Part shown: positions 1-10,299 of the stretch, piece after piece
Position numbering within the stretch: the first letter of the stretch is position 1
Layout: every line of letters begins with the position of its first letter
From: Rhea pennata
Lineage: Eukaryota; Chordata; Aves; Rheiformes; Rheidae
Reading direction: 5' to 3'
NCBI RefSeq assembly: GCF_028389875.1
Contig: NC_084702.1
Coordinates: 59,932,553-59,996,552, forward strand
DNA length: 64,000 bases
The notes under the pieces: generated by a model
Database searches by the model: none
Told to the model about the DNA's origin: nothing
What the model saw: only the letters and a program-made list of their open reading frames with translations
Position numbers and translations under genes: made by a program

Positions 1-2734
1 AGGCACAAGAATCCTGTAATGGAAATGTGGACAACATAAGCAGAGTCAATATCTGCTCCCTCTGTAATAAAATCTTGTCTTATTGTTTGTGCTAAGCAGT
101 AGTTGAAGCATATTTTGCTATTAGACAGAGTCGATATAATCTTTATAAATAGACTTTCACATTCTTAGAGCTATTTACACCCACTCTGTTGATCTGTAAC
201 GTACACACAGAAGAGATGAAGATGATGTAAGCTAAAGGTGTTATCTGTGCCCTAATTTAGCTTGTACCTTATTCCCCCTCTTTGGCATTCATGCCGTGGT
301 TTGGGGGGGTTTAAGTAGGTGGAAGTGAGTTTGTACATATTGGACTTGAAGTAATATCATACAGTGTGTTATACCATTTTGGACATTTTGTCAGTAGGGA
401 ATGTGGTCCACAATCTAATTTTAAACTGAAATCTGAAGTCACCTTTCAGCTTTGTAGGAATGAGCTAGATTATACTATGATCAAGCAGCTCAGAAGCAAA
501 ATGTCATTTTTCAATTTGATATTTAAGTAGCTGGCTATGATTTAAAACTACTCAGGGACAAAAAAAGAAGTATTTTGGATATCTGTCTGCTTGAAATGCT
601 GTGGTCCAAGCATAGGTCTTTTGAATTGAAGTGGGTTATGAAATGTTTGGAAAGTTATTAAATTTGACATAAAAACGTTGTGTCTTTGAAGTCAAGACTT
701 TGGAAGAATGCTGCCAGGTGACGTTGGATTTGAAGGCAGACACCCAGTCTGTCAGATGCAGTGCTTGGACTGCACTTGGAAGTGTGCGGACTCAGTTTCA
801 GCCTCTTATCCAGACACCAGTCTCAGCCAGGGATTGTACAAAATTTATGTCTTGTGCAGAAGAAATGCCAGGCTGGATGTTGCCTTCAGGTTGGTGGCCC
901 TTTGGTCTCCATCTGTTTATTTTACAGTAAGCCTCAGGATGGGGGCTGAGCCAAAAATGGTCTCATCTGGTTGAATTTCTGTAGAAAACTGCCTCCATCT
1001 CTATGCTCTGCTGTTATTCTACCCAGTCCTAAGAGCTACACGAGCTTTGCTCAAGCCGAGCATGTGGCTTTCCCTTCTCCTTTTGAATTCCCATCCCTGC
1101 CAGCCTTGCAGCGGACGGCTCCTGCGTTAGCGGCACACACCTGCCCCAGGGACGTGGCAGAGTCTTGTCTTCCCACGCTGGGACAGCCTGGGCTTGCTGG
1201 GGTGCCTGGTGTCCTGGCCAGGGAGACCTGCAAACAGCTGGTGGTATCCATGGATGGCGTTCCTGCTTTCAGGACCGCTCATGCAAAAGCAGAGTGCTTA
1301 CCGCTTTGGGACTGGGTTTAGCTGTCTGAGAGTGTGTAATATTCAGTCTGGTTCTCTCTAACCCTTTAATAGGGGAAATTCTCTCTAAAAAATCAGCAGA
1401 ACCCATTTAACTGTAAGACATGCACAAATTGCCCATTTTGATAAGTACTGTATTTAGGATATGAAGCTGTTTTCTCTAGTATCATGTTATCACGTTATCT
1501 ACATCTGTGGTGTCACCACTATGATCCTGTGGTTAGATGGCGAGGGACTTGGTGGTAGAGTGGGAACCGCCGGGTCAAAGCTGCCCTCGGTTGGACTGGG
1601 TTGCTGTTTTAACCATCTTGTGTACAGAGGAATAAACACCCAGATAGCAAACGGAAAAGCAGGAAACTGGACGAAGGCTCCCTTGAAGAGTGCTGCTGTC
1701 TTCAGAAGAATTGCAGAAGGCACAAATTTGGTTTGTTTTGCTTTGAGCCAGCTGATAACACTACCCGTTTTGTTATTGTAGAGCACGCAAGCATTTAAAC
1801 AAAACACTGTGCAGGTGAAAGAGGCAACTTCCCACACTGTACTTCAGCTGCATTCACCTGCTGTGAAAATCTGTGGGATAGTTGCCTGAAACAGCTTTTT
1901 TCAATAGCCTATAAAATTTATTTCCCCCTCTTTCCTGTGGGCAAGCTAGCAGATTGCTCAAAATTGCTGGGTAAGTGTTCTCTAATTTTTCAAAATCACT
2001 ATGGTGAAATTATTGTGAGTCTGTCTATGAGGCCCCACAAAACATTTTTAAAAATCAGATTTGTGCAAATTTGTGATTTTAAAGATCAGATTTGTGTGGA
2101 TCAGTGCAAGCCCTGCCTGGCTTTAGCAGGGGAAATGGGGGGTAACAAGCACTTGCTGTCTCTCCATCAGCCCCTTCTAGAGCTGCTGCTTTATTAGCAG
2201 AGCCAGGCAAAATGATGTTTCCCTATAAAATTTAAGTAAATGTTTAAGGATTGTATAGAGGATGTTTCTGAAGATGTCATAACATTTTTATAGCATCATA
2301 ACAGAATATGCACCTAATCTGATCTGTCATAATAGGTCACTTTAATAATATGATTTGTTTTAAATTATTAAAGACAGGTAACATCTTGTCTCTTCTGGAT
2401 TTAATCACCTGCTTTATGAGCCACTCAGTGTAGAAAAATGTTTCAAGCAATAAAATGCAGCTGCGTTCAGTGACTTAAAAACAGTTTCTGTCATCTTGCA
2501 CATTGTTAATATTGACCTCAGGAAATTATGTAAGAATGACAGTGTAAAAATCTGTAGCCATGTTCAGAGTTTAAATAATTCACAGATGTTATAGAATTTT
2601 ACAATTGCTCATAACAAACTTCATATATTTTATACAAAAGTGGCATTTTGACTAAGCTGTTCCCCACCATATCAAATTGGTGTCCAAACACAAGTATTTC
2701 CGAGGCAGCAGTGCCGCTTGTGGTATAGTTTAGC

Positions 2735-2840
2735 ACTTCCAGCTGTGACTCTGCACCGTGCTGCAAGCGCACCGGGTCTCACCACTCGCCTTGGCTGCGA
2801 TGCCACGTCAGGCACAGGCGGCGCGTGAGGGGCCTGCTTA
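2735..2840. other. Small CpG-dense patch
   Basis: Within AT-rich surroundings this roughly 100-base patch carries several CpG dinucleotides, including runs such as AAGCGCACCGGG and GGCGGCGCGTGAGG. Birds, like other vertebrates, lose methylated CpG over time, so local retention can mark a regulatory element, an exon or a recently inserted sequence. It is too short to call a CpG island and no coding frame or splice boundary is evident. The function is unknown. Confidence 0.35.
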
Positions 2841-2892
2841 CAGAGTCATATTCAATCTACTGCTGCCCTGCAAAACTACTAGAGTGCTGAAG

Positions 2893-2943
2893 TAATAACT
2901 TGTTATATATAACGTGTTATAATAACTGGGTAATAACTTGTTA
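2893..2943 (+). repeat. 13-base direct repeat with palindromic spacer
   Basis: The sequence TAATAACTTGTTA occurs at 2893-2905 and again exactly at 2931-2943. The bases between contain partly palindromic TA-rich words such as GTTATATATAAC. This looks like local slippage or a short cruciform-prone tract. No function is assigned. Confidence 0.6.
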
Positions 2944-3253
2944 AGGGGGAAAAATCTTAACAGTGGATTATGGGATAGTTAAAAATGCACCTGCATTGCA
3001 ACAGAGAACACTGATAGCTTTATAATACATAATATTCCTTTTATTGTTTCACTCAAATACGGAAAGACCTACACATGACTTGCCTCTCTAGTTGGAAAAT
3101 ACAAATTAAACATTTCAATTTTCAGTAGTTGTATTTTATTTAAAAAGAAAAAAAAGCAGGATAGTGATATATTCCATGGAAAGGGAGGCAATCCTATTTC
3201 ATTCTAAGGACCTCCTTCAGATTTTGGTAAATAAAAAAATGAAAAGTAATGAT

Positions 3254-3279
3254 GTTCAACTTATTTGTTCAACTTATTC
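3254..3279 (+). repeat. 13-base tandem duplication at the 5' edge of the CR1 copy
   Basis: GTTCAACTTATTT at 3254-3266 is followed directly by GTTCAACTTATTC at 3267-3279, so 12 of 13 bases match. The second copy runs continuously into CR1 coding sequence (residues [11 protein letters not shown]). The first copy therefore lies just outside the recognisable element. It may reflect a duplication or microhomology event at the 5'-truncated insertion junction, or later slippage. No matching copy was seen past the 3' end, so a classical target-site duplication is not supported. Confidence 0.6.
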
Positions 3280-4130
3280 ATCAGTGACCTGGATGAGGGG
3301 ACAGAGTGCCTCCTCAGCAAGTTTGCTGATGGTAACAAGCTGGGAGGAGTGGCTGACACACCTGGGGGCTGTGCTGCCATTCAGAGAGACCTGGACAGGC
3401 TGGAGAGCTGGGCAGAGAGGAACCTCAAGAGGTTCAACAAGGGCAAGTGCAGGGTCCTGCACCTAGGGAGGAATAACCCCATAGCACCAGTACAAGCTGG
3501 GGGCCGACCTTCTGGAGAGCAGCTCTGCAGAGAAGGACCTGGGAGTGCTGGTGAATGACAAGTTGATCAAAAGCCAGCAATCTGCCCTTGTGGCCCCAAG
3601 ATGGCCAATGGTATTCTGGAGTGCATTAGGAAGAGTGTTGCCAGCAGGTGGAGGGAGGTGATCCTGCCCCTCTGCTCAGCCCTGGTGAGGCTACATCTGG
3701 AGCACTGTGTCCAGTTATGGTCTCCCCAGTACAAGAGAGACATGGAGCTACTGGAGAGAGTCCAGCGTAGGGCTACAAAGATGATTAGAGGACCAGAGCA
3801 TCTACCCTGTGAGGAACAGCTGTGAGAGCTGGGCCTCTTCAGCCTGGAGAAGAGAAGACTAAGGGGGGGGGGGTTCTTATCAATGTCTGCAAATGCCTTA
3901 AGGAAGGGATGGGGCTGGACTCTTTCAGTGGTGGCCAGCAACAGGACAAGAAGCAAGGGGCCGAAACTGAAGCACAGGAGGTTCCGCCTGAGTATGAGGA
4001 AATTTACCCTTTCCTGTGAGAGTGAGAGAGCACTGGCACAGGTTGCCCAGAGAGGTTGTGGAGTCTTCTTCTCTGGAGATATTCAAAGCCCACCAGGACA
4101 TGATCCTGTGCAATGTGCTCTAGATGATCC
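3267..4130 (+). pseudogene. CR1 ORF2 reverse-transcriptase C-terminal fragment, inactivated
   Basis: In life this protein reverse-transcribed the CR1 RNA at a nicked genomic target. Only the end of the reverse transcriptase domain and the region after it survive. The catalytic motif, normally FADD or YADD in LINEs, reads FADG at 3322-3333, so the second aspartate has been replaced by glycine. The frame beginning at 3267 is read up to about 3482. An apparent one-base insertion near 3482-3486 then shifts the CR1 reading to the next frame ([20 protein letters not shown]). A further length change near 3592-3600 returns it to the first frame at 3601 ([16 protein letters not shown]). An in-frame TGA at 3823-3825 ends that frame, at a point where CR1 proteins normally continue (LRELGLFSLEKRR). 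A G-run at 3863-3873 appears expanded and disrupts the tail. It is not a functional gene. Confidence 0.9.
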
Positions 4131-4207
4131 TGCTTGAGCAGGGGTTTGGACTAGATGATCTCCAGAGGTCCCTTCCAACCTCAACCACCCTCTGGTTCTG
4201 TGATGTG
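3267..4207 (+). mobile_element. CR1 LINE retrotransposon, 5'-truncated and decayed
   Basis: This is a CR1 (chicken repeat 1) non-LTR retrotransposon in plus orientation. It carries the C-terminal part of the CR1 ORF2 reverse transcriptase, seen as [45 protein letters not shown] and later [15 protein letters not shown]. It then has the characteristic CR1 3' end, with GGACTAGATGATCTCCAGAG, CCCTTCCAACCTCAACC and a degenerate TTCTGTGATG-type terminus. As is usual for CR1 there is no poly-A tail. The 5' end is truncated within the reverse transcriptase domain, just before the catalytic motif, as expected from incomplete target-primed reverse transcription. Frameshifts and an in-frame stop show it is an immobile fossil. 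The 5' boundary is taken from where CR1 similarity starts after the small tandem duplication. The 3' boundary is approximate by about 10 bases. The CR1 subfamily was not determined. Confidence 0.95.
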
Positions 4208-4209
4208 AT

Positions 4210-7200
4210 TTCACTCATAACTCAGTGAACTGACTGCTATGTTTCAACAAGTAAGGGTGATTATGGTTAGAGCTCACCTTGCATGAAAAATTTCCAGTTT
4301 ACTGAGCTATTGAATTTCTCCTTTCCTTTTGTTGGTCGATTTTAGGATATATTGTATACAGAGGGTTAGTAGCAGTAGCAATAACAGTAATAATGTAGTA
4401 ATACTCTTATGCAAACAGAAGCTGTGAATACTGCATATGTATTACAACCTCTGTTTTTGCCATGTGAAATAATGTAATATACAGTAGATCATGATAGACA
4501 GCAAAGTAATTCATATATATATCTTCAGTAGAGGACTTTACAACCAGAATAAAGTTTTTTTTTTCTTTTGTGGGTCTGTAAACTTGTAAATGCTTGTAAA
4601 GTTTATCATTTCAATCTTCAGTCACTGTGTAGTCTAGTCAGTATTCTTGTTACAGCCATCGTTGTATTGCAAAGTAGCCCATTAAATTTACAGTCCTAAA
4701 GCTAGCTATTGTGATTATTATTCTGGCAGACCACTGGTTTTGGCATCACTGCTTATGGACAGTAGTTATTGTAATGAAAATTTGACAGCAAGATTATGGA
4801 GTGGATCCATACCAAATGCTGCCTGTTATAAACTTGACTGTATATCTTCTTCTAGATGTAACTCCCCAGGGAAGTGTTCACAACCTGCCAGCCTGCCACA
4901 AGGATGTAACCTTTTCTTCATTGTATTACAGCCTGAAAGAGATTGTGTTAATTTAAAGAGTTTGCATATAAACCCAAACATTTAGGACTCCTCCTCTTGT
5001 ACCGCACAGAGTATCGCAGTTCATCCGTACACGCGTGGGTGCCGCACCCTGGACTGGTTCTCTGCTGCTGACTCGAGGGTACTGCTGACAGCACATCTGA
5101 ATGTCATTCTCCTGTGAAGTCATTTTTTAGTGAAAACCCCAACTTAAGGACTATTCAGGAAGAGAGAGAGGTGTGACAGGTGAAGCACCCTTGGCACTGA
5201 AAAAGACTACAAAGATGAGTGTTAGGGTGCATCTACTGTGTGGAAGAGCAAAGGAGAAACCAAAAAGTCTTTCCTTCCTTGCAACTTCATCCTTTTTTTT
5301 TTCCCAGAAGAAGTAGGTGAAAAAAAATCATGTCAGAGGAAGCCTGAATTTGAAATCTAAAATTAGCCCCTTTTGTTGTATATTGAGAGATGTAATTTGA
5401 AATATAAAAAAGACATGCATTTAAGTCGGTTTTGTTGAAAAAGTATCCGCATTATTAAAAATACCAGCAAGTTCTATCTGACGTATTACTACGTCACAAG
5501 CCTGGATAGTGCTTTGGGCGCCTTTCAAGGAAGGGTATTTGACCATGCTGTGGGGATGTTTAGACTCTCATGCAGAAGGCAGCCAGAAGGGGCAAAGACT
5601 TTTAGCAATTCCAATAGAAAATGAGTTTTGGCTTCAACTCATTCGAAAGCCTAAAAAAACTGATAAAAATAGTGTTATTCCTGAAGCTAAACAATATCCT
5701 TGCAATCAAAATCACAAGGCACAGCAAGCAAGTCATGTTTAATCCCTTTGATACCAATAATGGCCAGGACAGTCTGTGCTACCTTCATCTTTTCTTTCTA
5801 TTTCCCTGTCAAAAAAGGAAATTGAAAGGAATCACAATTCCTCTATCTTGCTTATAAATGCATGCAAGAGCAGCAAGAAGGAATGCATGAGATTTTCAGT
5901 ACTTAATCCCTGTCCCCCACCAGACTAAAGTTTAATAAAAATTGTATTGCAGCCGGATGAAATTCAAATGTTAGGCAAGCCTGCAATAGAGAGTCAAGCT
6001 CTGGAAGAAGGGATGACGAAGAGGTGCAGAGAAGTCCCCTGCCACATTCAGCACTAGCATTAGATAAAGTAATCATCAATTATTAAACGTGTCATTCACA
6101 CTGGCATTCTTTTTAATCGGAGAGAAATAATGTAAAAAAAAAAAAGCCTTTTGGACAGTGTCTACCATCAGTTTTATATGGTAAGAATATAACTTTATAA
6201 AGATTCCAAAATTGACCATAATACGCATGAACTAGTGATGCCAGAGACAAAATGCTGACTGCTGAGTGCACTGGTAGATAAACAGACCTGCATATGGGAG
6301 TTTTTGGTGAGCAGTCTGAGGGGGCAAGGAAGAGCAGGACAGAATGGAAAAAAGCTCCAAATGTTTTCCCAGAGGGAAATTTTCCATCTTTACATTTTAT
6401 GGCCAGTCTGAGGAGCAGAAGTTTTGAAATACTATGAGGAAGTCTGTTCTTACTCTGTTCCTAAATGTTAGGAAGGGAATTATTCAGTTTCTAATGCACT
6501 GCTTCAGGTGAGAGAATGTCACATAGTTCAGGCAGGCTCCAAATAAAGACCAAGTGCTGGGCTGTGTGTCTGCACTGAGCCGGGAGCCTCCAGCTCCCTG
6601 GGTTCCTCTCCCTGATTGCCAGTCTCATCCTGGTAATCTCAGTTTCCCCTATTTATCTTTACAATCAGGCCCCTTCCAACAAAGAGGAAACGTCACAATC
6701 TTTTTTTTTATATATATATATATGTATATATATGCATTTCAGCCTACTGTATATGGTAGTTTTTACAGATGCTCACATTTCTGTCCTTTGTGGGTGAGGT
6801 ATCTTGTAGGCTGGAAAACATCCTTTAGAGACAAATGGATTGCTATCTCGAATTAGATCCAGTTAGTCTTCTCCACTTATGGCTCTTCAGATGAAGGCTT
6901 ATGACTGCAATACTTGGCAGACAGGCAGTCAAACCACATTAATTCAAATGGTTCGATATCAGGTTGGCTGGGCTGCGTGGATATCTGCGCGCCAGCAGAC
7001 GGGGGCTGTGTGATGAATGGGTTGCACTGCCCAGCTCTGAAGTCTTATGTTTTTGGTATGAAATTGCCGTATCTGTAAATGGTACAAGTCAGAAGCTGGA
7101 TCTATAGAGAGGTGTCTGAAAAGGAAACAACCACGGGGAAAAATTTTCCTCCCAGAATGGTAGCTGGGCATAGAAGTCACTCAGTCATATTTTACTACCT

Positions 7201-7800
7201 TTGTGCCACTGAAGCCAAGGAACCATGGTCAAGTAGTTGCTTCACATTATTGTAAACAGAGTTACTTTCATGTCTTATAGCTGCATTTTTTAAAGATTTA
7301 AGATTATTTTTGACCCCCATGTCTCTCAGCTTTAACCCTCCATGAGACTAATCTTTAAATGATCCCATGTAAAGGAATTTTACATGGGTTTTGCAGTGCC
7401 ATGTAAGCAAAAGTCATTTCCAAATTATCTAAGGGAGCTGTTAAATGGCCAGAAGACAGTATTTTCTTCTGGAATGTTTTGTCAAATCTGGACTTTGTGA
7501 GGTTATGGCATATCGAAGTTGCCCCTCTGATAACAATTCAAAGAGAGGTCAGTTAAAATGGGCCACTTTTTTGAAAGCTGGCCAGGGCACAGGACTTTCC
7601 ATTTGTGTCTTATTACTTGCAGCTTTGGGGTGGAACGGTAATTTCCGGAGCAGGATGTTATGGAAATGGAGCACTTAGCATACTTGCTTTACTCATATGT
7701 TTTTATACAGAGGTTGAAGTGGAGACAGGTGTATTACTGGGCAGAATAGGTTGAGCAGTTCCTTGTGGGTGAATCTCTCAGGATTTTTAGTTCTTTTTTT
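4210..7800. other. AT-rich non-coding DNA, no gene recognised
   Basis: Apart from a TA-type microsatellite near 6701-6733, nothing recognisable was seen. Open frames such as those near 4740-4985, 5509-5857 and 6554-6856 are short and of irregular composition, with no domain. One of them runs straight through the TA repeat. There is no second CR1 fragment that I could see. Confidence 0.65.
6701..6733. repeat. T9 plus (TA)n microsatellite
   Basis: A run of nine T residues is followed by an alternating TA tract interrupted by single G bases (TATGTATATATATG). This is a simple low-complexity repeat, probably variable in length between individuals. Confidence 0.9.
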
Positions 7801-7810
7801 CTTTTCACAG

Positions 7811-7883
7811 GCTATCCATGGACAAACCCGCACCATTTTCACACCCACCTCTTCGCGACGCCGTAGCATTGCCACTGCCGGTG
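7811..7883 (+). other. Candidate 73-base exon, product not recognised
   Basis: A pyrimidine tract ending TTCTTTTTTTCTTTTCACAG (7791-7810) is immediately followed by a segment unusually rich in CpG for this region, ending at 7883 before GTAAGTT, a strong 5' splice-site match. Two of the three frames are open across it. One begins AIHGQTRTIFTPTSSRRRS and the other LSMDKPAPFSHPPLRD. The third contains a stop. I do not recognise either peptide, so no gene is assigned. The combination of acceptor tract, donor and CpG retention is better than chance-looking sequence elsewhere in the window, but no homology supports it. Alternatives are a non-coding exon, a cryptic exon or a coincidence. Confidence 0.35.
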
Positions 7884-8557
7884 GTAAGTTGGATTAGGCG
7901 TTTTCTCCCAAGTATTCATCTGCGCACTCCGCCTTTGAATGCTCGTGATAGTGTTGCCTATCTCCTGTCCTGCGCCTGGAGATGAAGCTGGTTGTCCCTT
8001 AGTACAGGCTTAGTAGAGGAGACTCTCTTTAAGGGAAGAAATGTTACCCAGCCAGTAGAGAGCCAACCTTACTTAGGGATGAATGTGCTCTTTCCTCAGG
8101 CACAATGCCTATTTTTGTGTGAGGAATCATCTTTTGTCAAAGGTTTGTGCAAAAGCTCCCCTGATGCAGATCTACAGAAGAGCTAATTAAGGCGAGTGTT
8201 TGGTGTAAGTGCGCGGTGGTCTGCAGTATGACTATTTGTAAAAGAATTTTGCAGAATTCAAGCGGCTTTATATTTCATATGAGTCCTTATTTATATTAAA
8301 CCCTTTTGCTACATAAAACATGCTTAAAGTGAAGGTTAAATTTCTGTATTAGCAAAAATAAAGGGACAAACTATGGAGTTAGTAATTTTTAATTATTGTC
8401 TATAGGTGTACTATCTATATGATCTAATGCATTCATTCTTGTAATATTGAACAACCTGTTAATGATTTCCCTTAATCAAATGCAGATCTTTGTAGTGTTA
8501 GTACACTTGAGTAAACAAATATTTCTCTTAATTTAGTCTCTTCTTCTGTTTGCAAAG

Positions 8558-8621
8558 CCTTATGGGTTTCACTGTGAAAAATTAAGAGCTTTCAAGATGG
8601 GACCATGGACAACTGTTAAAG
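8558..8621 (+). other. Weak candidate 64-base exon, product not recognised
   Basis: The segment follows a pyrimidine-rich tract ending TTTGCAAAG and precedes GTATGAAAT, an acceptable donor. Only one frame is open across it (PYGFHCEKLRAFKMGPWTTV). The other two hit stops. If it were joined to the candidate exon at 7811-7883, the only compatible frame there would be the one beginning LSMDKPAPF. The 3' splice signal is less convincing than that of the upstream candidate, because the pyrimidine tract is interrupted and lies a few bases away. No homology is recognised, so this is a weak suggestion. Confidence 0.18.
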
Positions 8622-8629
8622 GTATGAAA

Positions 8630-10268
8630 TTGTACAGACTTTCTCTGAATGTTCTTAATAAAGAAAATCTTATTAGCAACATATTAATAAGAAAGAGAAT
8701 AAAAACCATAACCAGCTCTTACTAGTAGTTATACAAGTGTATTTTTTTGCATAATATATTTTGTGTACCTAGTATATTTGCCCAGCTAATTACTGAATCT
8801 TCTCGCATGGGTATTGCTTAAGGCTGCTTATGGCCTTTTCAGTCAGTTAAACTAAATTGTGCCATATTGAGGACAAACTAGGGCAACAAATAAATTCAGC
8901 AGCTTTGTGTTTAACAGTCTGCTCTTTAATGTATCCCTCTCATCCCAACATCAGCCCTCTGTGGCAGATGTGGCAGGATCTGAATGGGGCAAACTCCTGT
9001 GCACAGCTGGGCAAGGCTACCCTTTGTGATATCTACTGGAGCTCTACAACCTTTATTCATCAGAAGACCACCTAAGTCTTCAAAATCATCTGAGGATAGT
9101 CTAATTTTATTGAAAACGATCCACACATCATTTTTGCAATGCTCACATGAGGGTTTCCATCCTCAATCAAATAAAAGCTGGCAAATATTCAATGTTTGTT
9201 ACATTTATTTTTGCCAAATCTTCTTCGTTTCCTGTATTGCAGGGAGGTTTGTGATTTTTTCATAATGTTCTGCATTTGCAACATTTCATAATTTATGGCC
9301 CACCAGTGATTCACTGCACACAGGTTGATACATTGCTGCACAGGAACAATACAGGGGACATTCAGGGTTGTTTTTTTTTTGTGGTCTTGTAAATATATTA
9401 CTTTGGCTTTCAGAAATATGTGGTCATCAGAATTAATTATTAAAAAAAATAAAAGTCTCTGCTCTCTCCATAGACTTCTCAGTGCAGAATACAGAGGTAT
9501 TTTGACTTGTTTTTTCCTGAACAAATTCAACTCTTTTCTGCTATAAGCATTAGCTGACAAAATGAAGCAATTTCTCTTCTGTAAAAGAAAGCATGGAACA
9601 AACAGGAAAATCAGTGGTTCTAATATAGCGGGAGAAACTCACCTAGCAGCATAGTTACTGTGCCTGATGCCAGATGAGATCATTGTTCATATGAGAACAA
9701 TGAGGCTTATTTAACGATGCTGGTCTACTTTTCTTTTATTGCAAGGAGGTTATGTACAGTGTGAAAGCTCACTCACTTTGCATAATACAAATAGACTAGG
9801 ATATCCTCAAGATTGCAAAGCATATAATTCTCACACTGCAAATATCTAATGACTTCACGAACACTTTAGCTTCAGACACTAGCTACGGTTGGTATAAAAT
9901 TGGTGACCAGAGTGATCCATGATTGTTAAAAGAACGGCTCAGCGAAATTAATCTTTTGTGCCCCCTCCGTCCTGCAGATTTGGTTTTGGAAGAGCCTCGT
10001 GCCGTGACAGCGGCACGCGAGCTGGCTGTGCGGGACCCCGTCACTCCTGCTGGCCCCAGCAGCCTGCAGCCTCAGCTGTTAGTGGCCACGTCCATCCTTG
10101 CCTGTTGCTTAGTCTCAGTAGCATTTGTATTTTCAGAGACCTGATAGGATCAAAAAATCCCTCAAACCTTGCATCGGTTATAGTAGTTTCAAATTGGGAA
10201 GCTGGAATGTTTTTCCAGGCTTTGTGACACAGAAAATTGAAAAAGATTTCTTCTTGAGACTTTGTACT

Positions 10269-10299
<31 letters not shown>

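Larger units (their letters stand above)
1..3253. other. AT-rich non-coding DNA, no gene recognised
   Basis: This stretch is AT-rich with frequent stops in all frames. The longest open frames, near 971-1321 and 1461-1837, overlap frames on the opposite strand, show no domain and have no clear splice context. I read it as intron or intergenic DNA. Two local oddities inside it, a CpG-dense patch near 2735-2840 and a 13-base direct repeat near 2893-2943, are listed separately. Confidence 0.7.

Noticed and set aside
3601..3825. Apparent independent 74-codon gene
   Set aside because: It is the continuation of the CR1 ORF2 remnant ([15 protein letters not shown]) after a frameshift, not a separate gene.
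9923..10227. GC-richer patch with a CTGCAG acceptor-like site and open frames containing a hydrophobic stretch
   Set aside because: No matching donor with a consistent frame was found, and the peptide is not recognised. The evidence is weaker than for the segment at 7811-7883.
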